From assembly GCA_014904985.1 (NCBI GenBank), contig MU128971.1, positions 231,975 through 259,614 on the forward strand: 27,640 nucleotides of DNA. The letters run 5' to 3'. How positions within the stretch are numbered: position 1 is the stretch's first letter; every line of letters starts with the position of its first letter. The notes below the pieces were generated by a model. It was not told the origin of the DNA and searched no databases. It was given only the letters and a program-made list of their open reading frames with translations. Source of the DNA: Hydnum rufescens UP504. Its lineage: Eukaryota > Basidiomycota > Agaricomycetes > Cantharellales > Hydnaceae. This document shows positions 19,426-27,640 of this stretch, piece by piece. Position numbers and translations under genes: made by a program.

Positions 19426-21027
19426 TGTGGAAGATAAAAACATCCAGTATCAGAAAACGTGAAATCACATCACTCCCAACCTTTGGACAATCACATGACC
19501 AATTATGAAATTAATTATGGCTATGCGCGGAAATCGAATTCATTCTATAACTCCGTCAGTTTTGATCGGAGAGATACGCCCATATAACGCTTAGAAAGCT
19601 ACGATTCACACCTTTCGAATGGTACCAAACACAAGTTGAACGGACCAAAACTGCACTCTCCAGGACAATTTTACTACCAAAATCCAGGATTTCCAGTAAA
19701 AAACGAATTTCTCCGTCAGTTCACATTTAATACTCTCGAAACAACCGCACCTAGAAAGATATAAAAAATCCGCATCCAACGGTACTGAGCACTTGAAGAA
19801 CAGATCAAAACTGAGCTCTACAGAACAATATTACTATCAGAATCAACACCCATCAGTAAAAAACGAATTTCTCTGTCAGTTTACACCGGATCTGCTCGGA
19901 ACCACCGCGCCCAGAAAGCTGTTAAAAATCCGCATCTAATGATACCAAGAATGTCTATTACGGATGCAAACTGCTGTTTCTGCATCAAATCCCATCCCAT
20001 GCACTTGTCCCCATTATCAACCAACAACAAAACACCTTAACCACTGGACTATGCTCAAATTAATCTCCAAAACCCAGAGATATCCTTCATTTCACCTCCA
20101 GAATGCTCCACATGGTCAGTGACCACATGCTCAGCAAATTGGTGACATCACCCCTCCTCATGATTCCTTTTGTTCTCTTTATGAATGACATCACTATGAC
20201 ATCACCTCCTCATGATTCCTTTTGTTCTCCTTATGCATGACTCAGCTATGACCACATTATGACATCATCTTGTTATTTTTCGTTTGTTCTCACCTATGAC
20301 TCACATATGACTCACCCATGAGGGAGTCATATTTCTTAAACACAGCCACCTTCAGAAAGGTATAAAAGCTGGTAGATTTCCTGTATCCACACACAATCAT
20401 CTCCTCTCTGGAAATCATCACTGTCAACCACTGTCAACTTTCTGCTTGCCTCTAAAGAACAGTCTATCTATAAGCCATCTGGAGCTAAGTCATCTTCAAG
20501 GTTGTTGAGACAAAGCCACTGGTAGCCCTCTACATGAATCACTAAAGCCAAGGATAGTTGCAGGACCTAAGGTTAGAGTTGCTGGACATCCAAGGAAAAG
20601 TAAGCATAATGAAATACATATCAGGTTTTGAAGAAAGAAGAAAGAAACATACTAACAAGACTAACCAAGCACTGACCAGTCTATAACCCACAGATATCTG
20701 CATTTTGACCAGGAGAACATAAACAAGAATACACAAATATCAGTAAACAGACCAACACAACACGAACAATGTATAAGCCTTTCCACAAGCATCCCAGATG
20801 TATAAGCCTTTCTATAAGCATCCCAAACAATATATCATTGACTACAGCTAGTCCATATCCCTTCCTATTCTCCACTGAACACCATACACATCTTGCAGAG
20901 TGTGATCAACCATTGAAGTGAACCAACCCAACAAATAACAACAGAAATACAGTCTCCCATCTACACACTGGCTGAACCAGATTTTGATTTGACAGTCATT
21001 GGAGCTCCCAACCCTTCTTCTATAGCG
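19426..21027 (+). mobile_element. 1.6 kb insertion in the FB3 left arm (dispersed repeat A2, LTR-like)
   Basis: Array sequence stops after TGTGGCACGC and resumes at 21028 with CCATTTGCAGATCCCC, which matches the spacer at 18763. The insert starts TGTGGAAGATAAAAAC like repeat A1. Inside are about three diverged tandem units of about 150 bp (19545-19960), two copies of a roughly 54 bp unit (20152-20256, CCTCATGATTCCTTTTGTTC), a TATA-like TATAAAAGC at 20361 with a pyrimidine-rich stretch after it, and a 30-bp pair at 20768-20826 (TGTATAAGCCTTTC). A promoter-like middle and no coding region suggest a solo LTR or non-autonomous element. I could not fix a clean target duplication or a terminal CA. 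Confidence 0.6.
20361..20369 (+). promoter_or_regulatory. TATA box candidate in the insertion
   Basis: TATAAAAGC follows CAGAAAGG and precedes CACACAATCATCTCCTC, an arrangement typical of fungal LTR promoters. Activity is not shown. Confidence 0.4.
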
Positions 21028-21092
21028 CCATTTGCAGATCCCCTTTGCGGGCGTGTTGGGGTTGCTTTGTGGGTCTTCATTTGTGGCAATAC

Positions 21093-21198
21093 CTAGAATA
21101 AAATATTATTAGTTAAAAAATGCAAAGTGCCACAAAAAGAGCAGCTTTCACTACTCTTTTTGTGTGGCTGTATTTATTGGGGGGGGGGGGGGACTCAC
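21093..21198 (-). other. Intron-like module FB3-L2 (106 nt)
   Basis: Donor GTGAGT, hairpin GAGCAG/CTACTC with outer GCCACA/TGTGGC pairing at 21129-21168, branch-like AACTAAT, acceptor TTCTAG ending at 21093. It includes a run of about a dozen Gs (21180-21192). GC-rich hairpin at 21208-21236. Confidence 0.6.
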
Positions 21199-21282
21199 CT
21201 TAAATAGTACCAACACCCACCACAGCAGGTGTGGTTCCTGGGGCCACTCATTGGGCAGCCTGTCATTTGTTTTGGTTTTGAT

Positions 21283-21386
21283 CTGGAATAATAAAGGCTA
21301 CATTAGTATAAAGATTCACAGCAGTGCAAAAAGAGTAGCTTGTGCTACTCTTTTTGTGCTATTGTAGGTACTGAGACAAAACTTAC
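21283..21386 (-). other. Intron-like module FB3-L1 (104 nt)
   Basis: Donor GTAAGT at 21386-21381, hairpin GAGTAGC/GCTACTC at 21325-21359, where both sides changed relative to GAGCAGC/GCTGCTC, branch-like ACTAATG, acceptor CCAG ending at 21283. GC-rich hairpin at 21392-21423. Confidence 0.65.
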
Positions 21387-21499
21387 CTTATGACCACACA
21401 CCCGCATCAGTGGGTATGTGGTCATGTGGCTGTGGTCGTGCACTGGGGCTGCTGTTGCTGTTGTGTCGTGGTCATGTGGTCACCTTTCTGTTGCAGGGT

Positions 21500-22190
21500 G
21501 TGGCTGTGTAGTTGCGAAATTCAACACCAGCAATTGCTGATACTCAAGAGGCACCCAAGTGCTGGCACTACAAGCACAGCACACATCCATAGCAAGCATG
21601 TAGATATGGAATAAATAGTATATAATAAATATTTGTCCAATAAAATGCGAAGAAAAAGAAGATAATGGGTCAGAACTCAATAAGGCATGATATGGTTAAT
21701 TGCAAAGTGGATTGGGCCAGTTCTATGCATCAGAATTAGCCCAAATTTAAATATAGTGATGGTATATATACACCCTACACAGGCAATTAATTATTTCAGA
21801 CGATTCTCACATTTTCCAAGTTTTCATGCCTTCAATTCCCTGTTTAGGGAATTGAAGGCATGAAAACTTGGAAAATGCGAGAATTGTCTGAGATAATTAA
21901 TCGTCCATGTAGGGTGTATATATACCATCACTATATTTAAATTTGGGCTAATTCTGATGCATAGAACTGGCCCAATCCACTTTTCAATTAACCATATCAT
22001 GCCTTATTGAGCTCTGACCCATTATCTTCTTTTTCTTTGCCTTTTATTGGACAAATATTTATTATATACTATTTATTCCATATTTACATGCTTGCTATGG
22101 ATGTGTGCTGTGCTTGTAGTGCCAGTGCTTGGGTGCTTCTTGAGTATTGGCAATTGCCGGCATTGAATTTCTCATCTTCCTTCTCCTCTC
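21500..22190. repeat. Central long palindrome of FB3
   Basis: Inverted arms of about 340 bp meet at AATTCCCTGTTTAGGGAATT (about 21834-21853). Each arm carries GTATATATAC-like sequence (21762-21772 and 21914-21925), AAATTTGGGCTAATTCTG and CAATTGC blocks. The TATA-like tracts face outward and lie about 300-400 bp before the first donor on each side, which suits a divergent promoter; this is inference. Frames at 21480-21680 (minus) and 22007-22312 (plus) are mirror copies of each other. Confidence 0.8.
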
Positions 22191-22265
22191 CGCAACCACA
22201 ACAAGTTATCACCTGGAAAGGCAAGCATGTGACCACACACCTGCCACTGCGGGTGTGGTCATATG

Positions 22266-22368
22266 GTGTGTTTTTTGCTTGTAGATACAACAGCACAAAA
22301 AGAGCAGCATAAGCTGCTCTTTTTGCACTTCTTTGAATCTTTTACTAACATATTGTGTATTCTTCTAG
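22266..22368 (+). other. Intron-like module FB3-R1 (103 nt)
   Basis: Donor GTGTGT, hairpin at 22293-22326, TACTAAC at 22343-22349, acceptor TTCTAG ending at 22368. GC-rich hairpin at 22231-22260. Confidence 0.7.
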
Positions 22369-22442
22369 ATTGAGGCCTGGGGTCCAAGGCACAACAAAAA
22401 CCCACGAAACGAGGGCCCAAACAGCAATGCCCCAAATGAAGT

Positions 22443-22582
22443 TGTGCCAAATGATGCAACATATAGCACCACACCAATAACACAGCATATAGCACTGTGC
22501 CAACAATGTGACATACAGCACCATGCCAACAACACAACACACAGCACTGCACCAATGACATGACATACAGCACCTGGCCCAC
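22443..22582 (+). repeat. Minisatellite of about 30 bp in a spacer
   Basis: Four to five imperfect units built on ACATACAGCACNNNGCCAACAA in the spacer between modules R1 and R2. Forward frames are interrupted. The long minus-strand frames here arise from the repeat. Confidence 0.7.
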
Positions 22583-22699
22583 AACATGACACGTGAGAAC
22601 CCCCATAACCCCACCCATCAACACCTGAATGACAGGCCCATGGGCTGGAGTATGGCCCCAGTACCCACACCCACTGCAGTGGGTGTGGGGTACTACAAA

Positions 22700-22807
22700 G
22701 TAAGACTTCTTTTTTTCTTTTTTATTCTTGTGGCACAAAAAGAGCAGCATAAGCTGCTCTTTTTGCACTGCTTTGGAATATTTTACTAATGTCTTTATTT
22801 ATTTCAG
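22700..22807 (+). other. Intron-like module FB3-R2 (108 nt)
   Basis: Donor GTAAGA, hairpin at 22733-22766, TACTAAT at 22784-22790, acceptor TTTCAG ending at 22807. GC-rich hairpin of a distinct flank type (GTACCCACACCCACTGCAG) at 22661-22693. Confidence 0.7.
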
Positions 22808-22849
22808 ATTGAGGCCTCATCCAACAATGAGAGCCCAAACAGCAATGTG

Positions 22850-22940
22850 ACACATGGAAACACAACATGGCAACATGATATATGGCAACGTGACACATGG
22901 CAACACGATATATGGCAATGTGACACATGGCAACACACCA
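22850..22940 (+). repeat. Minisatellite of about 30 bp in a spacer
   Basis: Three units of the form GACACATGGCAACACGATAT plus ATGGCAAC in the spacer between R2 and R3. Confidence 0.75.
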
Positions 22941-23070
22941 CTGCATCACACCAAACCCCAACACGCCAATGACACAACATATGGCACTGTGCCAAACAAG
23001 GGCACAACTGCATCAAATAATGCCCCAGGAATCACACACCCACCACAGTGGGTGTGTGGTTCTATACTAG

Positions 23071-23179
23071 GTGAGTTCCTGCCCCCCCCAGTACCTACAG
23101 CCATGCAAAAAGAGCAGCGAAAGCTGCTCTTTTTGCGTGATGTTTAATTTTTAACTAATTTAAATGTCATCTCATCTAG
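23071..23179 (+). other. Intron-like module FB3-R3 (109 nt)
   Basis: Donor GTGAGT after TATACTAG, perfect hairpin at 23105-23136, CTAAT at 23155-23159, acceptor ATCTAG ending at 23179. GC-rich hairpin at 23032-23060. Confidence 0.7.
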
Positions 23180-23348
23180 GTCTCAAGTCCTCCTGCAAAT
23201 GAATACTGATGCAAAACCCCCCACCACCCCATTTATTGATGCCCGAATGACAGGGCACAGAGAAGACCCATATGAACAGTCATATGGATGACCTGGAGTC
23301 CACAGCCCAAGTACCCACACCCCCACAGTGGGTGTGGGGTACTACAAG

Positions 23349-23461
23349 GTATGTTTTATTTTATTTTTTTATTCCTTATTCTTGTGGTGCAAAAAGAGCA
23401 GCATGAGCTGCTCTTTTTGTGCTGCATTCATGTTTAACTAACTCATTAACTACTTCTCTAG
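23349..23461 (+). other. Intron-like module FB3-R4 (113 nt)
   Basis: Donor GTATGT, hairpin at 23389-23422, CTAAC at 23438-23442, acceptor CTCTAG ending at 23461. GC-rich hairpin at 23311-23342. Confidence 0.7.
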
Positions 23462-23669
23462 ATATTGGACCAGAACCCACATGAACCCCCAGCCACAGAC
23501 CCACCAAACGACATGCCCTGAACGAAAACCAGGAACAAAACCATGCATGACCGCACAAACAAAAACTGGGAACAAAGCCACAAAGGCCCACATGAACGAA
23601 AACTGTGAGCAACACCCCCTTGAGGGATCACCCAAATGGACCCCAGGCCTGGACTGGGGTGAATTCCAG

Positions 23670-23814
23670 GTAAGTACTTTTTCTTTAGCTACACTTGCAC
23701 AAGAAGAGCAGCCTCTGGCTGCTCTTCTTGGGCACAGGGTGAGCCCCACCGGGCAAGCCTATGGATGTATATACTAATATAATAATAATAAATTAATAAT
23801 GCATAATCTGGCAG
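23670..23814 (+). other. Possible terminal intron-like module FB3-R5 (145 nt)
   Basis: Donor GTAAGT after TTCCAG and hairpin AGAAGAGCAGC/GCTGCTCTTCT at 23699-23732. The branch-like TACTAAT (23771) and first usable CAG (23814) lie farther away than in other modules, so the acceptor is uncertain. The upstream GC-rich hairpin is decayed. Confidence 0.4.
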
Positions 23815-23933
23815 GGGCCCCTTGATTGTATTGCAGGGGCCCCTGGGGGCCCCCACATGTAAAGACCTAGTTAGATATGATAAATGCAATGCTCATGATA
23901 TCTAATATGATGCAGAAAAGTGACTGACCAGCC

Positions 23934-23943
23934 TGTCAGTCAG
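23934..23943 (+). repeat. Target-site duplication of FB3, right copy
   Basis: TGTCAGTCAG, identical to 17219-17228. It overlaps the last sense codon and TGA (23940-23942) of the copia gag remnant. Confidence 0.75.
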
Positions 23944-24614
23944 TCACCTTTTGGCTTGTTCAACTTGCTGGTTTTTCTGGTGTGTGCTTTTAGAGCTTTA
24001 TTGCCAGTCTCACACCTCTGCTGTTCTTCAGTGAGGATAGTACTGATGACTTCCTGGGAGTTGAGTCTATCACCCAAGGTTGCAGAGATGATGGTTTGGA
24101 GAGTGGAATATGAGGATGGGAGGGATAGAATTATTGTGACCACAAACATTTTGTCATCTAATGGATGGCCAAGCAAGCTGAGTATGCTCACATAGGTGCA
24201 TAGCTCATTTATTTGCATCTGGAGGTCTTGAGAGTCACTCATTTGACTTTGGAATACCTTAGTCATGAGATAGGCAATGCTCTGAAGACCTTTTCCATCA
24301 TAGCACAACAAAAGGGCATCCCATATGGCTTTTGACTTGGTGAGGTCAATTATGCCAAGTAGGGGAACATCCTCCAGGGTGAGTGTGACCTGAAGGTGGG
24401 CATCCCAGTCCTTTACTGTCCAGTTCTCTAATGTCTTAGCATCAGATCCATTTGGTTTTGGCTCTGTTCCATATATGTAGCTGACAAGGCCAAGAGCTTC
24501 AAGAACTTAACTGATATGGAATTTCCATAACATATAGTTGGAACTGTCATTCAGAAGCTTCAGTATATCATAGAGCTGAGAGGATGGTTTGTCAGAGTTG
24601 GACATTGAGGACAT
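23943..24614 (-). pseudogene. Ty1/copia-type gag remnant
   Basis: A minus-strand frame of 224 codons from ATG at 24614 (MSSMSNSDKP). It has one in-frame TAA at 24507-24509 and ends ...KLNKPKGD before a TGA at 23940-23942. Features are a YDILKLLNDSSNYMLWK N-terminal block, a KAIWDALL block, SLPSSYSTLQTII and a Lys-rich tail. These are typical of the gag polyprotein (UBN2-like) of copia elements, which is the structural protein forming the particle. Removing FB3 and one target copy puts it in the same frame as the zinc knuckle at 17218, apart from the TGA at the joint. Both halves are therefore one element split by FB3. Confidence 0.85.
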
Positions 24615-24639
24615 TGTGAGTTTGGAGGACTGTTTATTG

Positions 24640-25012
24640 GTCTAGTAATCAGAGGACCAATGGGCCCATAATCTATTGGACAAGTATATGTATACTAGAA
24701 CAATGGGACTCAGTCTCTTGTAAAAGAACTGATATTGAGGTAAAGTACCTAGAACAATGGGACTACAATTGGTCCAGGTAAGGTACTGTACTACCAAAGA
24801 AAGAGTAGAGAAAGGCTAACCTCAGTCTCTTGTAAAAGAACTGAGGGAGCACAGAACGATCAGGGTGCTGATATATAAGTAATCCATAAATGCCAGGTAT
24901 CCAAAAAGGATGGCAGAAGTAATAAAGTAGAATGGGCAATCAACACCAATGAAGTCATTGGGTCATTATACCATGTCCAGCTGCCCTCCAACAGGATCAT
25001 GTCTCTACTTAG
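24640..25012. other. Gene-free region upstream of copia gag, possible LTR remnant
   Basis: No protein is seen. A 20-bp word CAGTCTCTTGTAAAAGAACT is repeated at 24711-24730 and 24823-24842, and AGAACAATGGGACT recurs at about 24697 and 24752. Sitting just 5' of gag on the minus strand, this could be the decayed leader or 5' LTR of the copia element; I could not define LTR ends. Confidence 0.35.
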
Positions 25013-25735
25013 ATTACAAATCCAACCATTGATGTTGACCATCCCCCAAACCACAAGTTGTTTGATCAATCTCATACTGTTGATCAAACAGCAAGGGCAG
25101 TGAAGCACAAGGTGGACTCTCCTGAGTCTTCAGGTGTGGCTGGGCCATCAAATATCTGTGTGACTCTGCATACAATGCACCACATGAATGTACTGAGTCA
25201 GAAATGCATAAAGATAGAGCATGCCACTTGCTGCAAGAGCTCATGCAACCCTGGCCTCATTGCTCTCAGTAGCCCTCAAAGTTGAGCTCCCAAATCCAAT
25301 GTTGGTGCACCCTTCATCATCATCAGCTCTTCATCAGATCCCATCAACATTTCAACATCTGCATCCAATACCAAGCTGGACATTGAATCCCTTAATTTTA
25401 CAAAGCCAAACCCCACCATTGAGTATCCAATTCTCACTTTACTCTGTGATATCCACCAAGCTCAGCCTGGCCTACATATTGATGAATTTGGCCAGGCCCT
25501 GGTTAATTGCTCTATCACAGATGCAAAGGGAGTCATGGAGCAAGAAATAGGCTGGTTCATCCAGAATCTTTCAATGTCAGATCTCACAGCAAGGACACTT
25601 TGACAGGCTGCCCTTCACTGGGTCCAAATATGGGCCTTGGGCCATGGCTGATCACAGGCATTGTACCTCTTCTTGTATATCCCCCTCAATACTTTGGTAT
25701 GTCTATAATCTCCACTGACTGTATGCATCTATTTT
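25013..25735 (+). pseudogene. Decayed unrecognised reading frame
   Basis: One plus-strand frame stays open from 25013 to about 25735 except for three TGA codons (25283-25285, 25601-25603 and one near 25646), each where CGA would restore arginine. No credible ATG start is visible. The most protein-like part is at 25286-25600, with stretches such as PILTLLCDIHQAQPG and GVMEQEIGWFIQNL. I do not recognise the family. It might belong to another mobile element or be a host gene fragment. Confidence 0.4.
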
Positions 25736-26591
25736 AGATGCTGTAATCCTTCCTGTCCATCCCTGGTCACATACCAGATTCTCATTTGTCTCATGTCATC
25801 TCTTACCTTGTCATTTAGCTACCATATTGTACAGCAGTCTTTTTGCTGCATACATAATGTCATGTCATTATTGTACCACATTTTGTCACTACCAACTTCA
25901 TTTTTTTGTAGTACTGTATCCTTAGAGTAGATAACCATTTGCATACATAGTTCAATGTTAAAATTTTTATTTACCTGATTGTTTAAACATAACCAGCATG
26001 GCAATACCAGCCATGTGCCTTCTCTGGTGTTACAGAATATACAGCCTCTAATAGTATGCGATGGGGGTTACCTGCCAACTCCCCTTGTATGTAATTCCAA
26101 TATTGCCATATGTGGGCCTTGATAGAGGAGAAGGCCTCCTCAATAGGATTGAAGTCAGGCAAATACAGAGGAAGGGAAATAATATGCATACCCTTATGAT
26201 AAACCATTTGTGTTGAGTATATATATAAATGCACTCAATCTGCATGCACCAAGCCTCAACCATTTCCTGTAACTCATCAGCTTTGTGAATTGAAGCATTG
26301 TCTAAGACAATGACTGAATTTGGCTCCAGGAAGGGGTGCATATGGGTGAGTAAAGCTCCAATAAAGTTCTTGAACATTTCAGCATTATACACCCCAGCCT
26401 GAATATCAGCATGCAATATACCATTGAGGGAGAGTGCTGGGAGTATAGAATACCTGAAATATTGGGGGGCTTGCATTAGTGATGACTCTCTGGAGCACAA
26501 TCAGTCACTTACTTTTGGCCTCATACAAAAAACTCATGATGATGTGCACAGTTCCTGGATGGTGCCCATCCATGAGTCCACACCAATGTGA

Positions 26592-26936
26592 TGTTACAAG
26601 TTGTACTCACAACCTCTTACATAACCCCATCATGTGACCTCATCCCCCTTGCCTTATTGTCCTTGATCTCTATATAAGTAGCTATCTCCAGTACTCTAGC
26701 TCCTTAGAAAGATCAAGAATATATGTCTGTACCTGACTCTCTTCCTCATTCATTCTCTGTCATCTTAAGTCTCTTGGGAATTCAGTTCTTTCACTCCACT
26801 CTCTGTGTTCTTGTCTTCTGTGACATTACATAATCATTCACTTCACAAATCCACTCATCAGATATATTAAGGGCTTCCCATCCCTACTCAGCCTGATTAC
26901 CTAATCACTCCCCCATACTAGGAACAACTCTTAACA
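26592..26936 (+). mobile_element. Solo LTR inside the transposase pseudogene
   Basis: 345 bp with inverted ends TGTTA...TAACA, flanked by TGTGA on the left and TGTGC on the right, a five-base target duplication with one mismatch. It contains TATATAAG at 26671-26678 followed by a C/T-rich stretch. It lies between the codons for GCNQGT and the downstream transposase exons, so it arrived after the transposase element. Plus orientation is inferred from the TATA box. Confidence 0.65.
26671..26678 (+). promoter_or_regulatory. TATA box candidate of the solo LTR
   Basis: TATATAAG about 80 bp into the LTR, in the usual position for U3. Confidence 0.45.
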
Positions 26937-27640
26937 TGTGCCTTGATTACATCCCACTTCATCAACAAAGACAAGTTGGTCCAGAATATAATTCATTGCC
27001 ACATGCATAAGGTATTGTGCTTGATCCTCCTCATTACATTCACATGCAGGACAAGTGATCTACTCAACAATAAGATTTGTCATCAGCAAGAGCATATCCA
27101 GGTATAGAAAACCCATACTTGTTTCCATGTATATCCATGCTGCTTCAGCCCATGAACAATGGTGTCACAGCTGATGAATACACCAAGAACTCACCCCAAA
27201 TTATCCTTCATTTCATTGACATATATGTCAGGTTGAAGTTCTATAAGAGATTCAAGATACTTACATAGGGTAAATGAGCACATCTATACCATGAGACCCA
27301 GAACATACATCCAGTTGCATTGAATTCAATATCCTAGGACATCCAGGGGCTAGTGTGGGTCTTGACACTTAGCCATAGACATTCCAATTCTGGCACACAT
27401 GATAGATTGTCCTGAGCCCAAGGTGTGTGACATCTCTAATTTGGGATGACCTCACTCCATTATCAAGCATTGTAGCAAGAAGGACTTCCTGCTCATTTGG
27501 GATATGGCATCAGTTCCCATGATGGGAGGCAGCAATCAAGCTGGCCAGCAACCTCCATAGGACCCCAGAACCCATATCATGAGAACCCATTCAATCCCTG
27601 GGGCAAATCTTAGGAGCTCACGTATCTCAACAAATAAAAA

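Larger units (their letters stand above)
17229..23933. mobile_element. Foldback element FB3, inserted in the copia element
   Basis: A 6.7 kb element with exact flanks. Left end CAAACCAGTCAGCC; the right end read inward is GGCTGGTCAGTCAC. The ends share landmarks in the same order: GTCAG, then ATATCTAGTTAGG on the left against ATATCTAACTAGG on the right, then GGGGGCC...GGGGCCC blocks, then an AT-rich tract. The left arm (17560-21480) carries nine hairpin modules plus two outer GC-rich hairpins without a second hairpin; the right arm (22200-23814) carries five. The palindrome centre is near 21843. A secondary insertion at about 19426-21027 split the left arm. The 10-bp duplication and repeat-built inverted arms fit a non-autonomous Mutator-like/foldback transposon. 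That class is inferred. Confidence 0.8.
25983..27500 (-). pseudogene. IS630/Tc1-type DD34E transposase pseudogene
   Basis: Minus strand. An N-terminal helix-turn-helix (TMLDNGVRSSQIRDV, LGLRTIYHV) lies at about 27478-27370, a second part with LQPDIYVNEMKDNL at about 27230, and DTIVHGLKQHGYTWKQV at about 27165-27110. The first catalytic Asp is in DQLVFVDEVGCN (about 26985-26950). After the solo LTR comes RYSILPALSLNGILHADI (about 26460), then the second Asp in VIVLDNASIH (about 26310), and the Glu in LPDFNPIEEAFSSIK (about 26145). The end GWYCHAGYV and the stop at 25983 match the family C-terminus. There are several stops and frame changes. An extra 56 nt just after EMVEAW begins GTGCATG and may be a decayed intron; without it the Asp-Glu spacing is 34 residues. 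It would cut and paste its own element at TA sites; here it is dead. Confidence 0.8.

Noticed and set aside
17560..23730. CRISPR array, because short palindromic repeats recur at intervals
   Set aside because: Repeats are hairpins of two kinds inside diverged modules, spacing is irregular (about 170-450 bp), spacers are related to each other, and the DNA is eukaryotic.

Overview
The window looks like repeat-rich, gene-poor nuclear DNA of a fungus, most likely a mushroom-forming basidiomycete (Agaricomycetes). The reasons are a decayed Ty1/copia retrotransposon, an IS630/Tc1-type DD34E transposase of a kind abundant in those genomes, short spliceosomal-type introns, solo LTR-type insertions and frequent CGA-to-TGA decay. 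I recognise no intact host gene. The organism call is inference from element types. LAYOUT: 1-3190 foldback element FB1; 3190-9490 sequence I cannot assign, with only weak broken reading frames and a diverged tandem pair at 8950-9275; 9499-10260 a duplicated fragment of a foldback arm; 10261-10660 part of a dispersed repeat; 10661 to about 14400 foldback element FB2; 14364-14942 a decayed unrecognised coding remnant (minus strand); 15075-17218 copia pol remnant (minus); 17229-23933 foldback element FB3, itself hit by a 1.6 kb insertion at about 19426-21027; 23943-24614 the gag half of the same copia element; 25013-25735 a decayed unrecognised reading frame (plus); 25983 to about 27500 an IS630/Tc1-type transposase pseudogene (minus), split by a 345 bp solo LTR at 26592-26936. 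MAIN OBSERVATION: FB1, FB2 and FB3 share one architecture. A central long palindrome is flanked by two inverted arms, and each arm is a tandem array of modules of about 200-350 bp. Every module has (i) a GC-rich hairpin (ACCACACACCCGC / GCGGGTGTGTGGT type), (ii) within about 5-15 nt a 5' splice-site-like GTAAGT/GTGAGT/GTATGT, (iii) a second hairpin (GAGCAGC / GCTGCTC with A-runs and T-runs outside), (iv) a CTAAC/TACTAAC branch-like motif, (v) TAG or CAG, and (vi) about 85-350 nt of spacer up to the next hairpin. These signals lie on the minus strand in left arms and on the plus strand in right arms, so the implied transcripts run outward from the palindrome. The predicted introns are 88-116 nt, and their spacers are stopped in all frames in those I read (13062-13310 and 19151-19276). 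The two arms of FB2 pair module for module about its centre. FB3 interrupts the copia gag-pol frame exactly between gag and the zinc knuckle, flanked by a 10-bp direct repeat (TGTCAGTCAG), so the whole 6.7 kb structure appears to have moved as one unit. A 9-11 bp target duplication with long repeat-built inverted arms fits Mutator-like/foldback non-autonomous DNA transposons, but no transposase for it is present and its terminal inverted repeats are degenerate. I know of no described element whose arms are arrays of hairpin-bearing intron modules. All intron calls rest on motifs and would need RNA evidence.
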